Positions 49,625 through 60,000 of a DNA stretch of 64,000 nt are shown in pieces. The notes under the pieces were generated by a model, which did not search any database, was not told the DNA's origin, and saw only the letters and a program-made list of their open reading frames with translations. The stretch is taken from positions 1 to 64,000 of the forward strand of contig CAIRCU010000020.1 of the NCBI GenBank assembly GCA_903877165.1, given 5' to 3'. The DNA is from Methanobacteriota archaeon. Lineage in GTDB: Archaea > Thermoplasmatota > E2 > DHVEG-1. The position numbers were made by a program, and so were the translations under genes. Every line of letters starts with the position of its first letter. Within the stretch, counting starts at the first letter, position 1.

Positions 49625-49737
49625 AGTGTATATAGATTACTCCGCGATATGCCCGCTCTAGGGATCTTCAAAAATAATCCCTCTCTTTTTCTTTTTTTTA
49701 CTGTTATCGATTAGTACAAACAGGAGAGCGAAGGAAT

Positions 49738-49858
49738 GGGCCCGGCGGGGCTTTAACCAATCCAACAGGTGAAATCGGGGGTCGATAACTACCCGATTGC
49801 GGTGGTTATCGCCTTGTCGCCTTGAAACTCACTATCTCTCTTTTTTTCTTTTTGTCCC
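49738..49858 (+). repeat. tRNA-tail repeat copy B
   Basis: GGGCCCGGCGGGG-CTTTAACC...CCAACAGGTGAAATCGGGGG...GATAACTACCCGATT..., T-rich end. Confidence 0.6.
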
Positions 49859-50065
49859 TTCAATTACACCATAGGACCACTAGTCAGATTCAGGAGGGAA
49901 TATAAGCATGGTTTTGCTATTAAACTGGTGAATATATAAGTGGAAGATTAAGCTTAGCGGCTTTAATAGACCGAATCTCCATGCGTTTAAATTTTTATTC
50001 TGTCCAAACATTTAAATGAATCAGCCTTATATTATTTTATCACAAGTTCAAGGAAGCATGATTTC

Positions 50066-51628
50066 ATGTTTAAAGATGTTTCTAAGAGAGGCGTGGTTGT
50101 TGGAATGCTTGTCCTGTGTCTCGGCGTTTGTATCACTCCGTGCATCAGCGGTGGTTTGAATCAACGTCCAACCCTTTCAACTGTTCATCCACAGATGCTT
50201 GGCGGGAGTCCTCCGAAGGAGGAATGGAATAAGACGTTTGGCTCTCCTCACCTCGATGATGCCGCCTATGATATACAACAGACCAACGATGGTGGATACA
50301 TCATCGGGGGATACGCGAGATCTTACGGTATCGCGTACTATAATCCATGGCTCATCAAGATCGACTCACAGGGGACCATGGAATGGAACAAGACGTTTGA
50401 TTATTATTCTCTCCCGACCAGGGCAGGACGGATATGGTCTGTCCAACAGACCTCGGACAACGGGTATATCCTTGGATGCACATTCGTCAACATGTCGAAG
50501 TCCAACCCTGACGGAGCTCAAAACTTACCTGAAACAAGCCGTGGTTTCATCAATTCTCTAGTGCTCATCAAAACCGATTCGCAAGGACATGAACAATGGA
50601 ACAGAACCTATGCTGGTCTGAACTACTCATGGTGCTACTGGGTCCGACAGACAAGCGACGGCGGCTACATCGTGACCGGCGGCGGGAACGCAAGCAGTGA
50701 CGGCTCACCCGACGTGTTCCTTCTGAAGACATCCTCTGATGGATCTCTTCAATGGTTGAAGATGTACGGAAGAAGTGACATGGATGAAGAAGGCCACATG
50801 GTCCAACAGACCTCCGATGGAGGCTACATCATCACCGGGATGTCGGATTGTAACTATGTGTCGGACTGGGGTAAAATGTGGTTGATTAAAACTGATGCGA
50901 GCGGTTCTCTCGTCTGGGAGAAGAAATTCCAGGCGACCGACAATCAAGTGAGTGTCGGACTGAAGAATTACGGCAATTCTGTGCAGCAGACCAGTGACGG
51001 CGGTTACATTATTGCCGGCATCATGAATTACGAGGGGTGTTTGTTGAAAACCGACGCAAACGGAAACGAGACATGGCGGAAAACCCCGTTTCTCAATGAC
51101 ATCTCGTTCTTCTGCTATGCCGCAACACAGACCACTGACGGCGGATACATAGCGACCGGCAACGGGCTCATCAAGACAGATAGTGTGGGAAACGAAGTGT
51201 GGAATATCACTATACCGACGCCGTTCACCACAGGACAGCAGACCAGTGACGGCGGTTACATTATCGCCGGGTCGAATAACGGATACTACAACGGCGATGT
51301 CTGGGTGATTAAATTCGGAAAAGAGCCGGAGATCCCTAAAATCTCATTCACAATCTCTGGCGGCCTAGGCATTCATGTGAAAATCTCCAACGACGGGACT
51401 GTGAATGCAACCAACACCACCTGGCAGGTCAACATTGAAGGCGGCATCCTTCACCGAATCAATAAAACCGTGCAGGGAACGGTCGATGTAGCTGTCGGTG
51501 ACACAAAGACAGTGACGACTGGAACACTCTTCGGCCTTGGCACCATCCATGTAACGGCAATCGTGGGTGATACAGACAAAGTTGTGGACGGTAAACAATT
51601 ACTCATCCTTTCCATCGTAAAACAATGA
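50066..51628 (+). CDS. secreted beta-propeller-like repeat protein with C-terminal GGLGV domain
   Basis: Seven [VR]QQTSDGGYIIxG-type repeats; C-terminus ISGGLGIHVKISNDGT... Confidence 0.7.
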   Translation: MFKDVSKRGVVVGMLVLCLGVCITPCISGGLNQRPTLSTVHPQMLGGSPPKEEWNKTFGSPHLDDAAYDIQQTNDGGYIIGGYARSYGIAYYNPWLIKIDSQGTMEWNKTFDYYSLPTRAGRIWSVQQTSDNGYILGCTFVNMSKSNPDGAQNLPETSRGFINSLVLIKTDSQGHEQWNRTYAGLNYSWCYWVRQTSDGGYIVTGGGNASSDGSPDVFLLKTSSDGSLQWLKMYGRSDMDEEGHMVQQTSDGGYIITGMSDCNYVSDWGKMWLIKTDASGSLVWEKKFQATDNQVSVGLKNYGNSVQQTSDGGYIIAGIMNYEGCLLKTDANGNETWRKTPFLNDISFFCYAATQTTDGGYIATGNGLIKTDSVGNEVWNITIPTPFTTGQQTSDGGYIIAGSNNGYYNGDVWVIKFGKEPEIPKISFTISGGLGIHVKISNDGTVNATNTTWQVNIEGGILHRINKTVQGTVDVAVGDTKTVTTGTLFGLGTIHVTAIVGDTDKVVDGKQLLILSIVKQ

Positions 51629-51695
51629 GGTAGTAAAAAAAAATCAGGAGTCTAATTTCATAAGAAAAACTAACTGTAGGAGTAAGGGAAGAATC

Positions 51696-53390
51696 ATGAA
51701 TCATACGAAGTATGCCAAAATCGTGATGCTGACTGCCGCCGCCCTATTCGCGATGACACTGCTCAATTCCGGGGCCCTATCACAGAACGCACAAAACCAA
51801 ACGCCGCCCCAGACACTTGACCCCAAGGAAGGCCACTTCCTCTACACCCCCTGGCATTCCAAGACCACCTATCTCATCAATGAAACCGGCGTCGTCAACC
51901 ACACCTGGCAGGGGGATTACTATCCCTTATATGATTCTTACGTGGATCATAACGGTTCTGTGTATCTCACTATCCAGTCCGGCCAAGGCGGCGTCCAAGT
52001 AATTGCCTACAACGGCACCACCCTCTGGAACTACCACTATACCCGAGACGCCGGCTACGCCACCCATGACCTCTCTATCCTCCCTAACGGTGACTTCCTC
52101 CTCATCATGCAAGAAGTCAAATCGGCCGCCCAAGCCATCCAAAAAGGACGCGACCCTGGCACTATCTGGTTTGGCAATTTCAACCCAAATTTTATTATCC
52201 AAGTCCATCAGACCGGACCAACCAGTGGGGACATCGTCTGGGAATGGCACGTCTGGGATCACATGATCCAAGACTTTGACGCCACCAAAGACAACTACGG
52301 CAACGTCAGCCAGCATCCTGAACTCGCCGACATCAACTGCGACTATTGGTGGAACGTCGGCTGGCCCTACATGAACTCCATCGATTACAACCCCCAGAAC
52401 GACCAAATCCTACTCAGTGCCCATAACTGTGACGAAATCTGGATTATAGATCACAGCACCACCACAGAAGAAGCCGCAAGCCACACTGGAGGAACATATG
52501 GCCACGGCGGCGATCTCCTCTACCGCTGGGGAAATCCGCAGGCATATGATCGAGGAACCGCTGCGGATGAGAAACTGTATCTCCAACACCAAGTCTGCTG
52601 GGTTAAACCCGGTCTTCCCCATGCAGGAAACATCCTCATCTTCTCCAACGGCAACAACCGACCGGGAGGATATCTTTCCAGTTGTGATGAGTTCACCCCT
52701 GCCATCAACAATGATACGGGAGAATACTATGAACCGCCAAGCGGGGAACCATACGGTCCTGCTAACCTTACTTGGCAGTTCATGCTGCCGCAAAACCTCT
52801 TTTCAGACGGCTTTGGCGGCGCCCAGCGGATGCTCAACAACAATACCCTCATCTGCTCCGGATGGAACGGGATTTTCATCGAGGTCACACCAGACAAACA
52901 GATCGTCTGGACCTTCGATGCAGGCGACCAAGTCTACCGCACCGAATATATCTTCTCGAATCAACCACCACCGCAGCCAAAACCAAAAGTGTACGTCACC
53001 GGTCGTCTTTCCTGGAGCGATGTCAAACCAGGCGCTACTGTCACAGGAACATTCCAGTTACAAAATTACGGGGGCGCGAGCTCCTCTCTTAACTGGACCA
53101 TTGACACATCCTCGCTTACCTGGGGGACGTGGACTGTTTCCCCGACATCAGGAAAAAATCTGACACCTGATGATGGATCGGTGACCATTAATGTCACCTG
53201 CATTGCACCGACGGATAAGAATAAACAATTCCGAGGCTCCATGAAAGTCATCGATACGGATAATGCTTCAGACAATGCTAGTGTCCCTATCATCCTGACG
53301 ACACCGTATATGCCACCCCGTTTCTTCCCCCGATTCTGGCAATGGATCGCCTACTTCTTTGACATAATGCAACAGTTCCATCAAAGATAG
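51696..53390 (+). CDS. secreted arylsulfotransferase (ASST)-like protein
   Basis: TYLINETGVVNHTW...; GYATHDLSILPNGDFLLI...; MNSIDYNPQNDQILLSAHNCDEIWIIDH; GGAQRMLNNNTLICSGWNGIFIEVTPDKQIVW. Confidence 0.75.
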   Translation: MNHTKYAKIVMLTAAALFAMTLLNSGALSQNAQNQTPPQTLDPKEGHFLYTPWHSKTTYLINETGVVNHTWQGDYYPLYDSYVDHNGSVYLTIQSGQGGVQVIAYNGTTLWNYHYTRDAGYATHDLSILPNGDFLLIMQEVKSAAQAIQKGRDPGTIWFGNFNPNFIIQVHQTGPTSGDIVWEWHVWDHMIQDFDATKDNYGNVSQHPELADINCDYWWNVGWPYMNSIDYNPQNDQILLSAHNCDEIWIIDHSTTTEEAASHTGGTYGHGGDLLYRWGNPQAYDRGTAADEKLYLQHQVCWVKPGLPHAGNILIFSNGNNRPGGYLSSCDEFTPAINNDTGEYYEPPSGEPYGPANLTWQFMLPQNLFSDGFGGAQRMLNNNTLICSGWNGIFIEVTPDKQIVWTFDAGDQVYRTEYIFSNQPPPQPKPKVYVTGRLSWSDVKPGATVTGTFQLQNYGGASSSLNWTIDTSSLTWGTWTVSPTSGKNLTPDDGSVTINVTCIAPTDKNKQFRGSMKVIDTDNASDNASVPIILTTPYMPPRFFPRFWQWIAYFFDIMQQFHQR

Positions 53391-53522
53391 GATGACTCCT
53401 CAGTTGCCGCAATATACGGAATGGTTTCCTCTTCGGTCAAACCTATAGGACGGCTGAATCCTGCCAAGGTAAAAAAGACTCGAATACTAGATTATTAGAG
53501 TCTACAGGGATGTGAATGAAAC

Positions 53523-53664
53523 GGGCCTGGCGGGAGTCGAACAACCCAACAGGAGAAAAACGGGGCGAAAAACCGCGAAAAAAACCGCTTTGGAATCCAC
53601 AGGTGAACGGGACTATCGATTCTATTCTCACTAAAAGCCTTCTCCACCTTTCTTTCCTTTTTCA
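53523..53664 (+). repeat. tRNA-tail repeat copy C, candidate left attachment site
   Basis: AACGGGCCTGGCGGGA-G-TCGAAC matches the tRNA-Arg 3' end on the plus strand at 22/23 positions; downstream CCAACAGGAGAAAAACGGGG as in copy B. Confidence 0.6.
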
Positions 53665-53669
53665 AAGAG

Positions 53670-54056
53670 GTGATTATTCTGGATAATTCTGTCTACACAA
53701 AGATGACACGGTGCGAAAAAGAAGTCGCCTTGACGTTGGAAAAACTCGGAATCGAGTGGAGGTACGAACACCCTATCTTCGTCTGGGACGAACAGGGACG
53801 GCCGCGCGTGTGGGCTCCTGACTTCTATCTCGTCCCCTTCGGAATCTACCTCGAAGTCTGCGGTTCAATAACCTTCGATTACACCTACAGAAAGAAGATC
53901 CTCTCAGATAACGGCTATCAAGTCATCTTTCTCCATTTGTACAAAACCTCACGGCATTGGAAAAGATTCTTAGTACACGCTTTAGAATTCTATGTGAAAC
54001 ATCACACAAAGAAACTCGCCTTAGCAAAGAATACTCTTCAAACTAAAATAGAATAA
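53670..54056 (+). CDS. small PD-(D/E)XK/Vsr-like nuclease candidate (GTG start)
   Basis: YEHPIFVWDEQGRPRVWAPDFYLVPFGIYLEVCGSITFDYTYRKKILSDNGYQVIFLH. Confidence 0.55.
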   Translation: MIILDNSVYTKMTRCEKEVALTLEKLGIEWRYEHPIFVWDEQGRPRVWAPDFYLVPFGIYLEVCGSITFDYTYRKKILSDNGYQVIFLHLYKTSRHWKRFLVHALEFYVKHHTKKLALAKNTLQTKIE

Positions 54057-54091
54057 TAAAAAAAGAAAGGAGAAGCGGGCTTGAAGCCTGA

Positions 54092-57000
54092 TTACAGTCC
54101 GCTTACGGTGAACTGATATGAAGACACCAGTTGTTTCAAATCCGACCCGACTAAGATGTTGCCGTCGGGGTCGCGGAACGCTGCATAGATGCGATACATC
54201 CCATTCCCATTCTTCAGGTCGTTTCTCTTGATTTTGCCGTTGAAAACGGTGTCAAGGCCGAACTGGTGACTGGCGGTGATCGTCCTGGGCGTCGTCTCAT
54301 GTACGGTATCATTATCAACAATCCAACCGGTTCCAGATTTATAGAACTGCACCTGGATGAGCAGGTAACCTTTGATGTCGGTCGATCCCGTGTTGTTGAT
54401 CTTCGACTGATTGTTGAACAGGATGGTCAGCTTTGGGGTATATTGTCGGTCCGCGTTCCCGGAATAAACTTTGACGTATTCATGGGTGGTTGGTGTCGTC
54501 CCGCTGATGTCGCGGTTGCTGCGTAGGCAGAGTTTTGTCTCTCCGCGTTTCTGCAGCCAGCTATAGTTCGTCAAGGTGATGGTATTATAGCCGGTCCCAA
54601 AACCTGTGGTATTGAGTCCGCCGCCGTTCCCGGAGTAGTGGCTTTTGCCGTAGTCGGCGGTCTGTAGCGGGTCATGGGGGTAGGTCGGCTGGCCGTTCTG
54701 CACCGTGATGGTGAAGTCCGTGGACGAGTTGTCGCTGTATTTGTAGAGGGAGAGGGTGGCGCTGGTGATGTTCGCGTTGTTCGGCAGTGTCGTGGTGTTG
54801 AATAGCAGCATCCCGCGGTAGATATTGTATGTTGGTGGAACTCCGGATGTTTTATCTTGGCCGATGAACAGAGATGTCGCCGTGCTGGAGATGGTTCCTG
54901 AGAGTGCGGTCCATGCGGTGTTGTAGGTTGTACTGGAGCTGTAAATGTATCCATCATTGGTCAGTGAATAGACGGTGATGGTAGGGTCGATGACGATCGG
55001 GAACGTCATGGTAGTGAGTGCTGAGAACGGGAGGCCGGAGAGGAGGTAGGTGTCGCCATTCAGGTGGATGATGCGGTAGACCAGCGGCATCGTCGCGGAG
55101 GTGTTTCCTTGTTCGTAGGCGGTGCCGATGGGGAGTGCGCAGGCGAAGTGGTTGAGGGCGTCTTTGAATTCTATGCCTTGGGTGATGGTGATGTTTCCAG
55201 TGATCGGGTCTTGGCCGTCGTATGAGGTGAGGCCGAGGCTATCGATCTTCGTGGCGAATACGAGGTACGTGTTGTTGCTGAGGCCGTACTGTGAGGGCGG
55301 GTGGCTCTGGAGCAGTGCTTTGGTGGTGTTGCTGAGGGTGATGGCTTCCTTCAACTGCATGTTCTCGTAGGTGTAGGTGACGTTGGTGCCTGTGAAGATG
55401 CCTGGGTAGGTTGCGGTGTTGTTGGTGAATAGTCCTTGGCTGCTTTGTGTGGTTTGGAGGGTGTGGGTGGACCAGCTCGTAGGATCGATGTAGCCGACGC
55501 CTGTGAGTTGGGTGCGGACGACTGTGGTGGGGTCAGTGGATCTGTTGTAGGCGAAGGCGATGGGCCAGGTGCTCTGGATGTTGGGTTTGAAGTAGGCGGC
55601 GTAGGGGCCATGGTCGTTGCCTGCGTAGTACCCGTGTGCGTACGCAAGGCTGTCTTGTGGGAGCAAGGTGAGGGTGGTGTTGATTGGCTGCCAGTCGTTG
55701 GGTGTTGGTTGGTAGTTCACCTGTTCAGGGTAGGAGTCGAGGACGGTACTCCCTGTTGTAGGGTCGTGGAATGTGTTCCATGTTGCTCCTCGATTGATGA
55801 GGGTGTAGTTGTCTGGTGGTGCGGGTGGGTCGGTGAGGTTGATGTATTCGTTGCTGGTGTAGCTGTTCTTGAGGGTATAGACGGCAAGGGTGGCGGTGAC
55901 GGAGACGTTGAAGCTGTGTTTGGATGTTGTGCGTTCGTTGCCTGTGGTGTCGACCGCGGTGATGGTATAGTTGTATCGTCCGGTGAGCCAGGTGTCGTTG
56001 AAGACGCATCGATACGAGTTCGATGATCCACTCACTGCGTTCATGGTGATGTTCATTCCCTCGGCGGTCTGCCATTGTGTCGGCTTCCAGATCTCAGCTT
56101 TCGCATACTCTACATTAGTGGCGTTATCCATGATTGTTGCCTGGATGGTGACATTGTGGCCAAAGCCTAATACTGACGGAGATGCGGAAATCGAGGTGAT
56201 TACCGGTCCGGTGGTATCAATCGTCACGTGGCGTGTTTCGGTGCTGCTGTGATTCCCGGTGGTGTCGATGGCCTGGGCATTATAGGAGTATGTGCCTTCG
56301 GTAAGTCCGGTGAAGTTGTGGGCTAGGTTGTAGTGGCTGTTGTCGTAGGCGGCTTTGATTTCTTCCAGGCTGAGGGCTCTGGTGTAGAGCTGTGGCTCAT
56401 CCAGTAGTCCGTCGAAATGCGACCAGCTTGCATGGTTTTCGTAGGAGAACGAGGTGTTCTGGGTGTTGGTGACGTTGCGGATAGTTCCGGCGATCCCGTG
56501 GTCGAAGGCGCCGTCGACGTAAAGGGAGAGGTTGGTGCCTGTTCTGACGTAGGCGAGGTGGTGCCAGGCGTTGTTTGTTGTCTCTCGTGTGCCGTTGACG
56601 CAGGTGACTTGACCGGCTGCGCTCATGGTGTAGAGTCGTGCGCCGGTGGAAGTGACGCCCATGAAGTAACCTTTGTTGCCGGCTTCGGGCTTGTTGCTGA
56701 GGATGATTGAGACGTTTGAGTAGGTGTTTTGGTGGCTTTTCTCCCAGACCATGAAGGTGAAGTCGCTGGTGCCGAGGTTCAGGCTGGTGTTTTTACCAAG
56801 GTCGACGTAGTCGTCGGTGCCGTCGAAGTCGAGGGCTTTGCCGAATTTCCCGGCGACGATATTGCTGGGTCCGAGGCCGTTGTGGAATCGTCCGAAGCTA
56901 TCATAGGTGGAGTTGTCGGTGACGCCGGTGGTGTTGTAGGCTTCCATGGGCCAGTAGCCTTTGAGGTTGCGGTTCCAGTCGATAAAACCTACGGTTCCTC

Positions 57001-60000
57001 GGGTGTCTTGTATTGTGGTGTTCACGGTGACCCAGTTGTGGTTGAGGACGGAGTTGTTTTGTGGGGTGAACGGGGTGGTGAAGATAATGGTCGGGGTGGG
57101 GACGACTTGGAAGGTGAAACCTGGGAGAATGTTTGTATTGTTGGCGTTGTCGACGATCCAAATGGTGTAGTTGTATTGTCCTGGCTGCCAGGTGTTGTTG
57201 AAGGTGTAATTATAGTCGTACGGTGTGCTGTAGTTGGCCTGCATCGTGTAGTTGTAGGACTGGTTATTGGGATTGGTGATGTTTACGCGGACTGTCTTGA
57301 CGCCGCTTTGGTTATCAAAGAAGTTGGCGCTGATGGTCACAGGGAAACCACAGGGAATCGGGTTTGGGCTTGACTCAACGTCAACGAACCCAGGTATGAT
57401 TGATTCGACGTAAACGGTGTGGTTATAGGTGTTGACGTTGTTTTGGTTGTCGTGTGTCGTGAGCGTTACGTTATAGATGCCTGTGGCGTTGAAGGTGTGA
57501 TTGGCGTTTTGTTCGTATGAGTAGTTACCGTCGTGGAAATTCCAGGTCCAGTTCACTATCGGGTAGGCTCCTTGTGAGAGGTCATGGAAGTACGCGGTCT
57601 GTCCTGGTTGTGGGTTCCCGGTGATGTTGAAGTTGGATCGGAGGATGATGACGGAGATGTTCTGGGTGGTGTTGTAGGTGTTTCCTGCGCCGTTGCGGAT
57701 GGTGAGGTTGACTTTGAAGGTGCCAAGGTGGCTATAGGTGTGTTGGATGTTTTGGTTGTAGGATACAGTGCCGTCGCCGAAATGCCAGGTCCAGTTCAGA
57801 AGTCCGTTTGATTGTGAGGCTCCGCCTATTCCTGCGTTAAATCCTGGGCAGGATGCTGGTTGGCTTTCAGTGATGGTCGTGGAGGCGAATTGGCCTTGGA
57901 AGAGGCTATCCCATGAGGAGACCAATCCGTTGTCTTTCTGGGTGGCAGTGATATTGAGGGGTGGTGACCAGTCGGTGGCGTTGAGGCTGTAGGGGTTGTC
58001 TTTGGCGCGTACTTGTATTTGGTAGGTTCCGGGGAACATCCAGCGGATTTTTTGGGTGCAGGTTTGTCCTGACGGGTGGGGTCCTCCGGTGATCCATCGG
58101 GTGTAGTAGTAGACTCCGAGGCTGGTGTTCCATCGCCATTGGTACCAGATGGGGTTTCCATTGGGGTCGGTGGTGTTTGTTGTATAGTTATAATCTTTGC
58201 CGCTGTATATGGTGGTGTTGCCTGTCGGTCTTCGTGGTGTGGCAGGGGGATTGTTGGGTGGATGGAGAGTAATTTCTCCTGATTGATAGGAGTCGTTTGA
58301 ATATTGTCCATGATCGAGGATCCCAGGCAAGTATACTTCTTTTCTATAACAATAGCCGCTTGAATTGTAGAGGTAGACTGTGAGGTTGTAGAGTCCCGCG
58401 GGTGCGTAGGGTGGTAGTGTGTCAGTGATGTTATCTGTTGTCCCTACGGAGGTGACGGTAGTGTTTTTCTCCGAGGTATATCGGCAGAGGATTGGATAGT
58501 CTTTTGAGGTCAGAATTGCTTTGAGATGGCTGCGGTCTTGTTTGACAGAGGTTTTGATAGTGTAGGTAGCGTTCATGGAGTCATTCCATGTATTGGTTGA
58601 TTTCCAAGGCTTGGAGCTGATATTGGTAAACAGACTATTAGGAAATCTACCAATCGCCAAGATTCCGTATCGTTTGTAATACCACAAGTTACTTAATGGA
58701 AATACTATTCGGTATTCGCCGTTTTCTTTAAGAATTGTGTAGTCACCTACGGCATAACTTATGTTACGGTAGGAACAAATTGGAATCTTAAATATTGGAG
58801 TATTGTTATGGCTCAGATTTAACGCGAGGACATATTTTTCAGAATCGGCATATAACGTCTTCTCGTGGTATGCTGTAATAAGCATGATTGGATTGGCCGG
58901 AGTACCACAAATCGTCATATCTGAAGATGGAACAAATTTTATAGTATTGTTATATTTATCTTTCTTATTCATAGTGCTTGTTATGTTAATTTCTTCTATT
59001 TCAAATCCATTGTCCTCTCGAAAACGGAATAATTTATCGTCACCGGTCTTTCTATGGTTAGGATACACCAAATTACTATCTTCATACCAGAAGCCTCCTC
59101 GTGGATCCCTAGTAAAAGTAAACCAGGTTATGTTACCTGTATAGTTACTGAAATTCCTTGTCCATTTCGGTGTCCCATTTGTATATACAGCATAGATATG
59201 TGGATCTCTGAGGTCTGCAAAATGGGAAGTATTGTATCCATCAAAATATATGGTATCATTTATCAAAGTGGGACTTGCTTGGCTTTCGCCCCAGTACGTG
59301 TAATTCCAGTACTCGGTCAGATTAACCTTATTGTCAGCCGCTGGAGTAACATTAATCGCATAGATCCTTCCAACAACCCTATTAACAGGCAACGTATCCG
59401 GTTTTTTATATTCAGTTAAAATAAAAAATGTATTATTTTTAACACAGATGGAGTTGATTCCTGAAAAATATCCGCTTCCAGTACTTAGACTATCTGTTAT
59501 AATGGAGTTCGACGCGATAATAGAATCCGTAGGATCCCCATTTGTATTATTGCATTGAAATTCAGTGACATTATTTCTTTTCACGACAAAATCTACTTTT
59601 CCGTAGTCTGCTGAATTCGTAGTAAAATTACAATTTTGATATTGGCGTGGAAAAACCCCATATGGAACCGTTGAGTTCCATTCAATTTTTTGGCTTGTGC
59701 TGTTATATCGAAACAGGCAGATAGAGTAAATAAAATAGTTTCCTACTACTTTTATAAAGTCCCCTAGGGTCATTTCAGGAACGCAGTAGTAAGGGTCGAT
59801 GGTTGTATTTTCTCCAAGAAAGATCTCACCTGTTAAATTTCCTGTCTTAACGTCATAGGCAAGAACCGGGCCATCAGCGCAGGGTAAAATGATTGTTTTA
59901 TTTTCTACGATACATGGACTAAAGGGAGTTGGTCCCAGTTTTCTTAATTTAAACTGGCTTATTGGTATTGAATTATGCCATACCACATGGATATTGCTTT

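Noticed and set aside
55436-57373. Plus-strand ORFs 55436-56026 and 56729-57373
   Set aside because: Antisense of the giant surface protein; no plausible start signals or domains.
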